The notes beneath the pieces are model-generated. The model was not told the origin of the DNA and did no database searches. It worked only from the letters and a program-made list of their open reading frames with translations. Shown piece after piece: positions 48,038 through 59,108 of a stretch of 64,000 nt of DNA; position 1 is the first letter of the stretch, and the number at the start of each line of letters is the position of its first letter. The position numbers were made by a program, and so were the translations under genes. The stretch comes from Stropharia rugosoannulata (lineage: Eukaryota > Basidiomycota > Agaricomycetes > Agaricales > Strophariaceae), in NCBI GenBank assembly GCA_028532985.1, contig JANCIK010000002.1:2852001-2916000 (forward strand), written 5' to 3'.

Positions 48038-49718
48038 ATGTTTCTTAATTCTTCAGCTAGCTCTCTGCTGCGCCACTTGCGAATACATTCAAAGCCAGTA
48101 ACAACCGCCGCTGCTCAAACTGGAGACCATCCAGACCACTATCAGCTCAACCGCGCATCCCTTCCAAGCCGTCTGTATGATACCTTCCAACGAGTGTTCG
48201 ATCTAGGTTTTACAGCATTTGGCGGACCCCCGGTTCACTTCCAAATCTTCCACAAACGATTTGTAGATGAAAATGTCAAGACTCCGTGGATCAATGAACA
48301 AACGGTAAATCGAAATATTTTTAACTATAATAACAAGTAACGATTCACTACTGTAATAGTATCAAGAGTTGTTTGCCTTGTCGCAAGCGCTCCCTGGTCC
48401 GGCATCGACAAAAATGCTTTTCAATATAGCATACATCCATGCTGGACCTCTCCCAGCGGTGTTGGCATTCTTTCTGTGGTCATTTCCCGGCGCTATAGCA
48501 ATGTATTCCTTATCCCTTGTCGTGCAAAAGATTGGCGAAACGCTGCCAAACCCCGTGTACGCTTTGCTTTCTGGGATTAACGCGGCGACTGTTGGAGTCA
48601 TTGCACTTGCAGCTATACAACTTTCCAGGAAAGCTATCACCGATCCCTTGACACGACTGCTGGTCCTGTTTGGGGGATGCTCTGGGCTATGCTATAATGC
48701 CCTTTGGTATTTGCCCGTTCTACTCGTTGTCTCTGGACTTGTAGCATTGGCATGGGACCTGATAGGTCAAAAATGGATCCGAAGGTGGAGAATCAAGAGG
48801 ATGAAAAGGCAGGCGCATCCTTCAGGAGAACAGCATGTTACTGAGCAAGGAGATTTGTCTATGGGTAGTCAAATGACACGTTCAGATTCGCATGGACCTG
48901 TTAGAAGACAGACAGAAATAATCTCAATTGTAGATTCCGGTCATGATGAAGAAGCCCAGAGGGCTGCACCACCGCCCACGGATAGTAGAACCCTGCATAT
49001 CAACACCCCAGAACACAGCGTTTCTTTAAAGGTCGGAGTGGGGATTACTCTAGCTTTTTTCACAGTTTTTGCAGTATTTGTTACATTACGAGGAACATTA
49101 CACTCCCTGCCCTTACTTCTTCGCTTGTTCAGTAACATGATACTTGCCGGAACAATCATCTTTGGAGGAGGACCTGTAGTAATCCCTCTCCTTCGAGATT
49201 ACGTCGTCGCACCTGGATGGGTGTCGCCTCGCGACTTCCTACTTGGGTTAGCCGTCATTCAAGCCTTGCCTGGGCCGAACTTCAATTTCGCAGTCTATCT
49301 AGGTGCCCTCGTCCTGTCTGGACCTCATTCTGACAAATCGACTCCAACGGCAATCGGCGCTCTTGTGTCCTTCCTGGGTATTTTCTCTCCCGGGCTGTTG
49401 CTCTCCATAGGATTCCAAAGTTTATGGAAGACATTGCGGAAAAGAAGAGCTGTCCTAAGCATACTGCGAGGGGTGAACGCTGCTGCGGTAGGCTTTGTGT
49501 TTACCGCAGTCTATCGCCTTTGGGAGATAGGCTATCTTACAGCAGATAAGAATGTTGGGATCAGTCTGGGTCAGGAGCCGTGGTGGCTTGTAATTTCAGC
49601 GGTAACCTTAACTTTTGTGGAATGGTTCTCAACGCCTCCTCCTATTGCCATATTATCAGGAGGGCTGCTTGGTATTGGATGGTGGTATGTTGTAGGCCGA
49701 CATTCACATAATCACTAG
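48038..49718 (+). CDS. Chromate ion transporter (CHR family), two-domain type
   Basis: A multi-pass membrane protein of the CHR family, which exports chromate and may move sulfate in fungi. Two exons (48038-48304 and 48360-49718) encode 541 residues. The first in-frame ATG is 48038. The protein consists of two homologous halves. The N-terminal half has F-T-A-F-G-G-P-P-V-H and S-Q-A-L-P-G-P-A-S-T-K. The C-terminal half has I-I-F-G-G-G-P-V-V-I-P-L-L and I-Q-A-L-P-G-P-N-F-N. A hydrophilic loop of about 95 residues (48790-49020) joins them. Each half has about five hydrophobic segments. This is the long bidomain form common in bacteria and fungi. Its position beside NAD genes suggests no functional link. 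Confidence 0.93.
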
Positions 49719-50010
49719 GGCTCATTAAATACCCATTTCATGATCGTACGCACCTAGTACTAGTAAGAGTCGATGAGTTTACCTTATCATATAGCAAGGT
49801 AAAAGCGGACCACAAGAGTTAGGTAGCTAGATATGGTACAAAAATAGTGTGACTGAATATGTAAAAAAGTATCCATCATAGTTCGTAAGACTGTTCGAGC
49901 TATACCGGACATGAATGTTTGTGGGAAACATTGAAGACTACTTAAAGAACTGTAAACTGTAAGGAGCGGACGTCTATCATGAATATAGACAAATAGCTAT
50001 GCCCGACCAA

Positions 50011-50736
50011 TCAGGCCAGTACAAGACCCAAGAGAGATGCCACAAGACCAAGAAGCCCTCCATTCATAGCGGTAGAGGACAGGGCGGCATTCTTGGTGGG
50101 GAGTACGATAGGGTCGGTGTTGCTAGCATCTGCTCCAGTAGCGGTAGGGTTGGGAGAAACGGGAGTAGATGCAGGTGCGAAAGGAGTACCCGTGTTCAAA
50201 CTGAAAGAGGCAAAATGTTTAAATATAGGTCGTGGGATGGGAATTGACCAAACTTACCTTCCAGTTACGCTGGCACTGGCCGTCGTAGCATTGATGAGGA
50301 AAACACCAGATTGCGCAAGGATAGAGTTGAGTTGGGTGTCGTTGACAACAAGGTTGACACGGAACCCAGGTCCACTTGGCCACCCACCGCTGGGCGGGTT
50401 GAGAGTGGTGTTTCCGAGAGTACCATCAACCAAAGCTGCAAGGATTTGCGGCGTAAAGCCAGATATTTGCTGCACAGACGTGAGGGCATGCCACAATATA
50501 CGGAAGACTGCTTACCTGGTTCGTCAGCACGGCAGTGAAGTTTTGAGGATCAGTGTCAACTCGAGTCCAAACAAGACTACAATGATGTCAAATTGAGGGT
50601 GCGCGTAGAATGCAATTAAGTAGTAGACATACGGCTGGCCTCCCTGGTTGGTCCATCCCTTGTCAGCGTTGGGGGAGAGGACGCTGTAGGCTAGCGTAGA
50701 GGAAGCAAAGGCGAGGAGGCAGGCAGCGACACGCAT
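50011..50736 (-). CDS. Kre9/Knh1-like Ser/Thr-rich GPI-anchored cell-wall protein
   Basis: A secreted surface protein. ATG 50736 starts a signal peptide (M-R-V-A-A-C-L-L-A-F-A-S-S-T-L-A). The mature N-terminus Y-S-V-L-S-P-N-A-D-K-G-W-T-N-Q-G is the beginning of the Kre9/Knh1 N-terminal (Ser-Thr-rich GPI) domain. A short intron leads to V-W-T-R-V-D-T-D-P-Q-N-F-T-A-V-L-T-N-Q, also diagnostic. The last exon is Pro/Ser/Thr-rich and ends in a hydrophobic GPI signal (G-G-L-L-G-L-V-A-S-L-L-G-L-V-L-A). Members are small wall proteins tied to beta-1,6-glucan or of unknown role. It is convergent with the chromate transporter and followed by a long divergent promoter. Confidence 0.85.
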
Positions 50737-51590
50737 GGTGAAAGTGCAGAGGAAGGAAGTTGGGTATAAGGGGGAGCCAAGAAGAAGTCTTCGGTAAGTA
50801 AAAAGTCCTGTCCTTTCAAGTATGGCACGTCCCTTTAATTTCCTTCACCGTCACGTGCATTCATTGACAGGAAAAATTACAAGTCAACTCTAACCTGACT
50901 CTAGTTCCCATGGGCTCAATTTTCATGCTTTGCCTTCTCTGCGCATTAACTGCTCGCTTCTCGAGTCTCGACCCCCTGACTGTCCATGATAAAAGACGCT
51001 GAAACCTGTCTATGTTTCAAGTAGCGTGTACGGTGTACGGGGCACGCTTCCTTGGACCAGCAAAGCTTCAGCGAGGCACAGCGCAGTGCGCCATGGGAGT
51101 GCCTTTGCATTAAATATGTACAAGGGCCGCTTGATCTTCGTTAACCTGCGCTTACGACGCTTACGCCGCCGTCAGCCCTGCTTGACTTGCTTGATTCGAC
51201 AAGCTATTCTAATTTTAGCACCTTGCCATGTGCAAATCAACAATACAGTCACTTGAACTGTGTTTTCCATCATGATGTCGAATTGTATTGACGCGTACTA
51301 GAAAACTGGATTAATTCCTTCTAGGCCATAGATTTCGTCGATAACTTGGGCTGGACAAAGTATGCACAATGGAAATTGTACTTACTGGCTGGCGGATATT
51401 CTTCTGCTCGGTTGACGACTTGGCAAGGTCCTTATAAAGACTGACCGAAATCAACAAATATGGCTGCGGCTGCGCTTCCACAGTCGTCATGCTCCGACAG
51501 CTGCGACTATAGTCGCTGCGTATAAAATACTGTTCATCGTCAACACCTCTCAGCCCATTTCATTCTGTTGCAAGACATAGTCATCGTGCG
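50737..51590. other. Divergent promoter region of the GPI protein and GNAT genes
   Basis: About 850 bases. The right end carries a perfect 14-base palindrome (51503-51516) and a TATA box (51521-51528) in front of the GNAT gene. An open frame near 51026-51256 on the plus strand is rich in Arg/Leu and looks random. No mobile element seen. Confidence 0.5.
51503..51528 (+). promoter_or_regulatory. 14-base palindrome plus TATA box in front of the GNAT gene
   Basis: GCGACTATAGTCGC (51503-51516) is a perfect inverted repeat, four bases before TATAAAAT (51521-51528), which is about 70 bases upstream of the ATG at 51591. A symmetric site next to a TATA box could bind a dimeric regulator. No known factor is identified. 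Confidence 0.45.
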
Positions 51591-52614
51591 ATGCAACCTA
51601 GAACAGAAGGGACACCCCCAATAATAAGTGCGATACCTACTAGAGGCATGCGATACAGTATGTTTCCTATTTCTCTAGAAGACCAAAGAGACACTAATTG
51701 CGACAAGGTCACATCTGGAAGTCGTCAAAGACGCACGACCGTGCTTTTGAGTTAGATCCTTTCATGATGTACATGAGAGCTGTGCGTGTAATTTGAACTG
51801 TATTGCAAGACGTCTTGACTGAAGTGCCAAATCTCAGGGTGTGACCACTCCTTATTCGCAGAGGATTGCATGGACTGTGGCAATCTTGACGTGGTGGAAA
51901 GAGCGCCAGCTTGCACTAACTGTGGATCGTGGTAGTGCGTTCATTATTGTGTGAGGCATCACATTTCATTTCCTTGGATTCAATTGACTAACATATTAAC
52001 GTCGCTTATGCAGTTTTCCAGAAAACGGGAAGCCCCCCAAACCAGTTGACCGATGGCTCCAGTTTGTATGGAAATGGTGCCAATCCAACCTTTTATATAA
52101 GACGCCGGAACAGAAAAAGGTGCTTTCAATTATCATATATATCATTGTCTCTTACCTGTTTTCATTCTTAGAGAGCCGCTGAGTACCATCGAAAATCAGA
52201 GGCTATCGTTAAGAAAGTATTTGGGAACCGTGTTTCTTCCATGTTATACGTAGCCCTTCTTGCCACAGATCCTGCGAAACAGGGACATGGGTATGGAAGT
52301 GCACTTCTCGAAACGATCAACAATATTGTATGTGGAGCTTCTTTGTGCCAAGCATGAGGTGACTGAGCGAGGTTAATAGGCGGACGCCGCTGGCAAAGCC
52401 TCCTGGCTGCACTCTAGTAACGTCGCTAATGAACCTTTTTATAACTCTCATGGGTTCAGAACTGTTGGGTCATTTTACGTCGGCGTCGACAACCCTGAAT
52501 GGACGGGAAAACCTATCTGCATTCAAATAGTAAGTTCCAGACGATCTAAGGAGGCACAAATTATTAACTCTATCCACCCAGATGGTCCGTGAACCAAGAT
52601 GGGAGAAGTACTAG
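51591..52614 (+). CDS. GNAT-family N-acetyltransferase
   Basis: An acetyl-CoA-dependent N-acetyltransferase. Seven exons join: M-Q-P-R-T-E-G-T-P-P, then S-H-I-W-K-S-S-K-T-H-D-R-A-F-E, W-T-V-A-I-L-T-W-W-K-E-R, and an exon ending F-I-I-V spliced (donor at about 51951) to F-P-E-N-G-K-P-P-K-P-V-D-R-W. The acetyl-CoA loop is D-P-A-K-Q-G-H-G-Y-G-S-A-L-L. W-L-H-S-S-N-V-A-N-E-P-F-Y-N-S-H-G-F is the typical fungal GNAT end. The final exon is very short, M-V-R-E-P-R-W-E-K-Y. The substrate is unknown; many basidiomycetes have several such paralogues. It is convergent with Gemin2. Confidence 0.83.
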
Positions 52615-52878
52615 ATGTTCAAGCAGTACCAAAGGAAGCACCCACTCACAAGATAATTCACTACATTTCTTTCGACACCATTCTTTCGTTTGTGGAACCA
52701 TTGTAATATTATGCATATTTGATGTATCGTTACAATATGTATAAAACCTTGTAAACGCCCTCACTCTCTACCAGTACTAGTTCTCAGAAATTTCATATTG
52801 CTGTACAACGAACACAGGGTGACGAATACTTTATGCGTGATAACACTAAATAAATGCGACAGATCAGGATAAGTTGTG

Positions 52879-54118
52879 TTAAGCTTTATACATTCTCAAA
52901 GTGTTATCGGCATCCATCCACAGGTCTTTCTGCTTCCAAACCTCCGCCACCGTGGCTATGATGATCCAACACGACGATTCGCTCATCATAGAAGGGTCGA
53001 TCAGCGTTTCCTGCTTTTTTATCTGTTTCAGCAGACCTATACATGCACGAGCTAGGTTTCGTAGAAGGTTAATATCGTCCGGCGAAATAAAATCGTCAAT
53101 CCTTGACAGCAGACTAAAAATCCATCTGGCATGGGTCTCCGTAGGCAGGTATGTACCGGAGTCGAGGGAGGAAAGGTGTCGGTTTATCCAGTATGTGAAG
53201 TACATCAAGAGGTGCAAAGCAGCCCGCTGCAGGCAAAAAATTAGTAGCTCTGGTAAGACGGCCAGAATAACGGGTTACCTCGTTAATCAATTTCAGAAAT
53301 TGTGTAGTAGGCTCCCTGGGCACCGGTGTTTCTTCCTGCGGTGGTCTTGATGGAGCAGCAGAGGTGGACGTGCTGGGCTGGTTCAGGGCCTCGAGATATT
53401 CCAAGGGAAGTGGTGTATCCATGGCGCAAGGCAGACTGTCTGCAGAATATGTCATCAGCTCTTCGTCATCTTCTCCTTCGTCGTTCCATGAATTCTGGAC
53501 AGCACTGTGTTCCTCGGAGAGGGCGTCTATTCCCGCAGACTGCTTCCTACCCTTCTGTCCCTTTTTGCTGGAAGTCCACTCCGACTCGGGCTCTCCTGAG
53601 AGAAAAGCCCACCACATATCTCGTTCTTTTTTGTCAGGTATCAGAGTATGTTGCGGGGGTACCGTGGGCCCTATGCGGGTGGTAGGTTGGGCAAAATTCT
53701 GTACCAGACATCAGCTTGATAACAGGGGAAAGCATCATCTTTAGACAACCTTGCGAAAGTTGCGAAATCGCTTTTCGTAACACTTGCGCCATTCCTCTGA
53801 AGGCAACTGGGATGCACTGGCTACGGAGTCCTCAATTTCAGTCCTAATAATAGTAGTTTCTGGTTGTTCATAAGGATTGGGCACGCGAACAGTGCTTGGT
53901 AGATGACGTGCGTCTCGACTTTGTATACAGTTTATCTGAGCCTCAACTTTAATGTATAGTCGAGATACTTACCGTACCATGAAAAGGTATTGCATCCCAT
54001 CCATAGGCTCTTCATTAAAATCTTCAGGGAGATTTGCGACGGGAAGAATTTGCTTCCCGTAAGCTGGTTCTTCATCAGAGTCGTCGGTCTCTTCCCATTT
54101 GCGTTTGTACGACGACAT
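52879..54118 (-). CDS. GEMIN2: Gemin2/SIP1 homologue (SMN complex, snRNP assembly)
   Basis: A spliceosomal snRNP assembly factor that holds the Sm pentamer in the SMN complex. ATG 54118 gives M-S-S-Y-K-R-K-W-E-E-T-D-D-S-D-E-E. Then come I-L-P-V-A-N-L-P-E-D-F and P-M-D-G-M-Q-Y-L-F-M-V-R-R-D-A-R, which match the SIP1 N-terminal block that binds Sm proteins. The next exons read W-R-K-C-Y-E-K-R-F-R-N-F-R and W-W-A-F-L-S-G-E-P-E-S-E-W. A disordered acidic insert follows, then helical C-terminal regions (R-T-L-L-I-Y-F-type helices, L-L-R-N-L-A-R-A-C-I-G-L-L) ending L-R-M-Y-K-A. Four introns. It is the fourth splicing-related gene in the window and is divergent from the basic nuclear-type protein gene, with 255 bases between starts. 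Confidence 0.85.
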
Positions 54119-54373
54119 CTAATACAGCGAGCTGTGAAGCACAGAATACAGAGATGGTGGAAACCAGAGAACGCTGTTATGCCGAATTTGGCACAAACTT
54201 GTCGCGCCGCGCCGCGCCTATAATAAGGTACTTTTACTTTTTACCCACAGAGCGGCTGTCCTCTCCAATCTACACTTCAAACGCTTGTCTGTCTACGCAC
54301 TCTTTTGAACAATCTGGTCTATATCTCTAAATAATATTGCGGGAGCTTGAATTCTCCGTCGGTCGCACTGAAT

Positions 54374-55419
54374 ATGAATTCTCAAAACGTTGATGAAGAT
54401 GCACTCGATTCGGACGCTCTCCAAGCACAAATCGACCTATCTATGTCATTCGCTCAAGGACTAGTAACATCCTGGATGGCGCCTCATAAATACACAAAAA
54501 ATCGAATGAAGAAGGACCTAGAGAAGGAATTAACAGATTACATGCGCCGGCCTCCCAGGTAGGGTGCGTGTGCATCGTTAGAGAAATGACTTAGTTTTTG
54601 TGACTCTTATTTTATTTGATCTAGGCTAGGCGTCGGTGCATCTGTACCTGAAGGTCATCAAAATATTTCCCGGGAGACGGCGCGCTTGAAGGGCAAGCTT
54701 GTTGGATCTAAGAGGTCCGCGGAACAAGACGAGGTCCCAGATGCAGTGCCAATTGTTGAAGAGGAAACTGAAAGCCGATCATCTGCTATCAAGAAAAAGG
54801 CGCGACGCGATCCATTCGACGTTGTTCATGGGAAGAAAAACAAAAAACAGAAGACAGTGGAGCCAGCTGCCGTTGTAACTCCTGGGTCTGCGCGAGCTTC
54901 AGGTCAACATAAGAACGATAGTCCCAGAGAGTTCGACGTTCTCATCCGCGAGAAAGAATCTCCAGGAGTTCCAGCTTCACCCAAGTCGAAAAAGAAAAAG
55001 AAAAAAAGTTCTTTAACCCAACTTGATGTTCACCTTGGAATGAACGACGGCGGGGGCATTCAGCAGATACTTGCCAGTCCCGTCTTGGAGAACAACCTCC
55101 GGAAATCTTCTCCACAGCTTCCTAATGAACCAGGTAAGTTTTTATTACACCTTCTTACCATCTGCTGATGTGGCATACGTAACGCAGACAAAGAGCCTGC
55201 TCATGAAGAGCAAACCAACGGCCCACGCACGCCGATATGGACGGCGAACATAGTGACAAAGCCGCTTCCACCTTTGCTTTCTAAAATACCATTACTAAAT
55301 CTAACGGGTCCTCCAAGTGACCCTGAGTCGGAGGATGAAGGGGCTACAACGTCCAAGAAGAAGCGCAAAAGACGGAAAAAGAAAAAACACCAGAACGTCT
55401 CCAGTACACCTAATGTATA
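54374..55419 (+). CDS. Basic, lysine-rich nuclear/nucleolar-type protein (DUF3245-like N-terminus)
   Basis: Three exons from ATG 54374 (M-N-S-Q-N-V-D-E-D-A-L-D) to the stop at about 55419. The N-terminal part has a Trp-containing helix (L-V-T-S-W-M-A-P-H-K-Y) and R-R-P-P-R-L-G-V-G-A-S, which resembles the R-L-G-L-G-A motif I associate with DUF3245 proteins. The rest is disordered, with lysine clusters (S-P-K-S-K-K-K-K-K-K-S-S, S-K-K-K-R-K-R-R-K-K-K-K-H) that look like nucleolar localisation signals. The middle exon has D-P-F-D-V-V-H-G-K-K-N-K-K-Q-K. Function unknown; nucleolar or chromatin residence is inferred from composition. The stop is about 80 bases from the convergent membrane-protein gene. 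Confidence 0.72.
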
Positions 55420-55500
55420 GCGCTACGAACCAGCATACCAATCCCAGCATCTACACGTTCTATCCATCTTTATTCAATGTGGTTCATGCATCATCTTGTT

Positions 55501-56481
55501 TTAATTATTCCCGTTGCATGTTATAGCACCAAGTATGTTCTGATGGGTTGCCTGACTCGGATTTGTAGAAGACTCTTCACATGCAATTTCTATAACATCA
55601 TATTTGTAACTGGGCTCCTGGCCCACCTGATTGTAGCATACATTTTCCGGTGTTTCTAGTCGAGAAAGTGCATCTGTTGTAATTTGCATAGTCGTAAACG
55701 TTCCATCGTCCTTCTGATTGCGATGTTGCCAATGATGGCAAATTCTAATGGGTCGAGCAGCATTTGAGTCCTCTGCGAGCTTCTCAGGGTTTGTGGGATA
55801 GACAGGTGGGCATTAAATAAGGTCAGCTCTGTCTCTCGACTAGACAGAACGACAGCCATGGATATGTATGCTCCTAGCCAACCAAGCGACAACAGGTAGG
55901 CGCTAATGGTGTACCAGATCGACAACACTTGCGCGTCTTCAAGTCTTCGGTTAACCTGAACGAGCATCGCAATGTCATAGAAAACGGTGAGAACAGCGAA
56001 CAGTGGATTTAGGCATAGCTAGAGTGTCATAATATTAATAAATAACAAAATAGTGTTTGAAAATATCATTAAGAGACTCACGGACAGAATGCCACAATCC
56101 TGAACAGACAGACCAAGTATTACAACGGAGACGAAAATCGAAACTGCGTGGATTATGTTTGCCGACCTTGTTGATATAGAAGAATCTGTGGTCATGCGAT
56201 TGTATGTCAGTGTCCAGCACTGGTAAGGCTTACCGCCTGGGGAGGAAGGGTGATGGCGCTCATTACATGTGGCCTTTATACCTAGCAACTCGTTGGGATC
56301 TTCACACGGTTCCAACGGCGAGTTTCGAAACAAAACCAAGTCACAGACGCCCGAGGTTTTACATAAGGGACTACTCTTCGCAGGCGCTGTATGCTGGCTG
56401 TATCGTCTTGTTATTTGATGAACATTGCAGCTGTCCGAGTCGACAAACAATTTTTCGTCCGCCAGTGGGAGAAAGAACACT
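55501..56481 (-). CDS. Uncharacterized multi-pass membrane protein (5' end unresolved)
   Basis: A leftward gene supported by a consistent intron chain. An exon with several cysteines (56481-56236) is followed by introns at about 56189-56235 and 56019-56081. These join S-A-N-I-I-H-A-V-S-I-F-V-S-V-V-I-L-G to L-C-L-N-P-L-F-A-V-L-T-V-F-Y and W-Y-T-I-S-A-Y-L-L-S-L-G-W-L-G-A-Y, giving three or more membrane helices. Near 55800-55860 the frame must switch by a further intron to the cytoplasmic tail (R-I-C-H-H-W-Q-H-R ... T-M-Q-I-T-T-D-A-L-S-R-L) ending at TAA 55501. No ATG is found at the left of the first exon; an upstream exon must supply the start. The general look fits fungal membrane proteins of unknown function. 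No family is named. Confidence 0.6.
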
Positions 56482-57471
56482 TGAGAAACTAGACGAAAGG
56501 CGGACGGTTGGCTCTGGATACAATGTTATGAATTGAACTTACATGCTGCTTTCTAGCACTTCATTCTACGCACGTCTAAAATTCGTCTAACTGCTACGTA
56601 ACACATGGCATACAAATGATTGAAGACTTTGAATAAGAGAGAAGAATTTGGTCGGGGACCGCGCGAAACGAGTAAGTGTGCTTGACGCATTCCGAAGATT
56701 GTGCCTGGAGAGCTCGAGGTGTGCAACGTCGCATGTGCATCTCGGCGTACAAAAACGTCAACGTAAAAATACAAGTGGCCCTTCCATACTCGAGCATTCA
56801 TTAACGAACTTGGGGCTTGACAAGAAGGCGCCTAAATGAGCTAAACAGCGCATTTCAACTGCTAGGTACGGTGCATAGCCTGCGCCGAGGGCAAAGAAGC
56901 TGGCATAATACGTCGTCAATAGATTATATGTAGTCGTTAGCGGGTGCTACATTTCTTCTTGTTCATGGTGTCCGTGGATTCGTGAGAATAAATGTCAGAT
57001 CTGGAGATTGTTTGAGGTTGTTAATTTTGGCACGCGTTGGTTCGATAACCTGTGCAACCAATCTGTGTCTCCTGCTGTCATCAGATTCAACGCGCCCCCC
57101 TCGTGTCGCGCAAGTTCTACATCACTGCACCGTCCAACATCTTCATTAATTATGGTGGAAACCGCACAATGAACACATACAATAGTACTCCGCTGATTGG
57201 GAAATCGAAATGTTGAAATGTACTATCGCCGGACGCCCTACTCTGCCTGAAGTTCAAGTCTCAGTGCATTAACTCCCGCAACAAATGTTGAAGACCACGA
57301 ATAAGTTAAGTTAGGGATGATGATAGTTACACAAAGGTAGCATAAGCTCAGGTATACTACATTCTGTATATAATTTAAATTGCACAAGATACTGACGTGA
57401 TGTTCATAAATAATTACAAGCCGGGCATCAAAACGTGAAGAGCAGACCATGGAGCCCACGATGCACTGAAA
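56482..57471. other. Interval with unresolved 5' exon of the membrane-protein gene
   Basis: About 990 bases. The part next to 56482 must contain the missing first exon of the leftward membrane-protein gene; a donor-like GCAT|gtaagt is at about 56538-56541, but the exon before it has an in-frame stop in the needed phase. From 56840 to 57240 I see nothing but a C-rich patch (57091-57110). From 57240 to 57471 lies the 3' UTR of the small basic protein gene. Confidence 0.45.
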
Positions 57472-58056
57472 TCATTTGCGACTGGATCGACGTTGAGCAG
57501 CACGATTTGCACTTGCGTGACTGTCCTGTCGACGACTACTCGGGCGACTTGGTCTTTGGGAGGGGCCTGCTGGTCGAGGTGGAGGCCGGCTGGATTTATT
57601 GGATTTGCCACTTTTACGGGAATCATACGTCGCTTTCCTTGATGTAGGAGGCCTCTGTGGGGGCGGGGTTGTTCGGGTTTGCTGCTTGCTGCTGCTCTTG
57701 TTCTTTCTTCCAAAGCTCAGGAATGAAAATATGCTCTTTGAAATTGTGTGCGACTTATGGGCTTTAGCCGCCTTTCTCTTCTTGTATAGTGCTGCTTCCT
57801 TCATCTCTCTGATGCCCTAAAGTTTCTTTGAACAAAGGAATTTACGTTGTCCGGTGAACAATAATTACTCTCGAACGCAGCGACTCATCGCCGAGGAAGG
57901 TCCCTCGCATCTTAACCAGCCATCCGTGCATCGATGACGGCGGAGGTTTCCGTCTGCTTCCGTCTGGGTTAAACTGAAATGCGTGTCACGTTGAATGAAA
58001 GGAACATCTTTCGCAAGGGGCTTTTTACTAACATCGGATGACCACACGATTTCCAT
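57472..58056 (-). CDS. Small basic Ser/Pro/Arg-rich protein, three exons, 157 residues
   Basis: No single open frame shows this gene; it appears when three exons are joined. Exon 58033-58056 (M-E-I-V-W-S-S-D) is followed by a 59-base intron. Exon 57869-57973 (F-N-P-D-G-S ... S-S-M-H-G-W-L-V-K-M-R-G-T-F-L-G-D-E-S) is followed by a 52-base intron starting gtaatt and ending ctttag. Exon 57472-57816 (G-I-R-E-M-K-E-A-A-L-Y-K-K-R-K-A-A-K) completes the frame. The centre, H-G-W-L-V-K ... G-I-R-E-M-K-E-A, looks like a conserved amphipathic core. The tail is disordered and very rich in Arg, Ser and Pro. I do not know the family; small basidiomycete proteins with a similar core seem plausible relatives. 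Function is unknown. Confidence 0.62.
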
Positions 58057-59108
58057 GATATGCCGCTAGATTAAGGAGGTCGATGAGTGCCGATGAATAG
58101 ATAGTGAGGAGAAGAGAGAAATGCTGCGGGCTTCGTGCGCTTGTGGTTAATTACATGTGTTCTGAGCTATATTTAAAGCGGGGTATTTATGATTATCTAA
58201 TCAAACTCGCTGAATGCTGACCTCGTGTTCGAGCCCATGTCACCGTTGCTGAACGAGCATGAATTCATTTCTCCGAAACAATCATTGTAAACCCAACGCT
58301 TCGCCGCGTTCTTACGTTCTCGTGATGCCCCACTTCCTTAACATCAACCCAAGGTCAAGTCCAGATACCGAGGGTAACTTCATCAGTATGAACGCAATTG
58401 GAACGTAGAGGAATTAATGTCAGTAAGCGCAACTAGTAGGCGAGGACTAGAATTGACAAATCTTTCTCCTTACAGAAGTCCCTGCCGCTCTTTGAATTAT
58501 TTGCAGAACAAAGCGACGATCTATACTTAGATTCGACGCTGTCCAACTGTCCGCCGCAACTCCAAAGTACTAACTATTGGCTGAAGCACTGAAGCGCTCA
58601 GGCCGGCAATGGTTATCTTTGATGCCACAGATGTTTGTGTTTGAATAATGACGTGAGTCCACTCCAGATCCCGAAAATTAACGGAAATGTCGTGAATAGA
58701 AGCTTCAGGTTCTTGATGCACACTGCCTTGGGCAAGAGCAGGATTCCGGCGGGGGAGCTTCCAAAAGCGGAATATTCATGTTTGATCTGATCAACGGAAG
58801 ACACTGACATCTCGTCGAGCGTCGCGTGGTAGGGCGGTGCGTGCCACTGAGTGAGATTTACCTCTACAGATTCTTGCAGTACCTGACACTGCATTCAGTC
58901 TCTCGTTTTTCTTCTGAGAGGCTTAGTCGAAAAAATAATTGTGCAGAACAAGCACGGCGCAATGCATCTCCGCCAGTACGAGGTTCGGTGTTCCTCAGTC
59001 CCGCACTACACCTGCTCGAGTACATAACCAAGACGCGAATCGTTGCAAAATGCATTCCAAAATCCCTCTACTTCAACGTACAGCGAAAGCACTCTTCACA
59101 CATTTAAA
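58057..59108. other. Divergent intergenic region, no gene supported
   Basis: About 1.05 kb between the starts of the small basic protein gene and the dual-specificity phosphatase gene. A leftward frame at 58613-58894 (93 codons, with a hydrophobic segment) is the best open frame, but it has no splice partner or known similarity. It should hold two promoters. Confidence 0.45.

Noticed and set aside
57314..57396. Possible C/D box snoRNA (ATGATGA followed about 75 bases later by CTGA)
   Set aside because: The flanks do not pair into a terminal stem and no guide complementarity could be argued.
57414..57713. Second open frame of 99 codons overlapping the small basic protein gene
   Set aside because: It reads the same Arg/Pro-rich DNA in another frame; only the 57472-57816 frame joins to good splice borders and upstream exons.
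58613..58894. Minus-strand open frame of 93 codons with a hydrophobic segment
   Set aside because: No supporting splice sites, neighbours or known family; kept only as intergenic comment.
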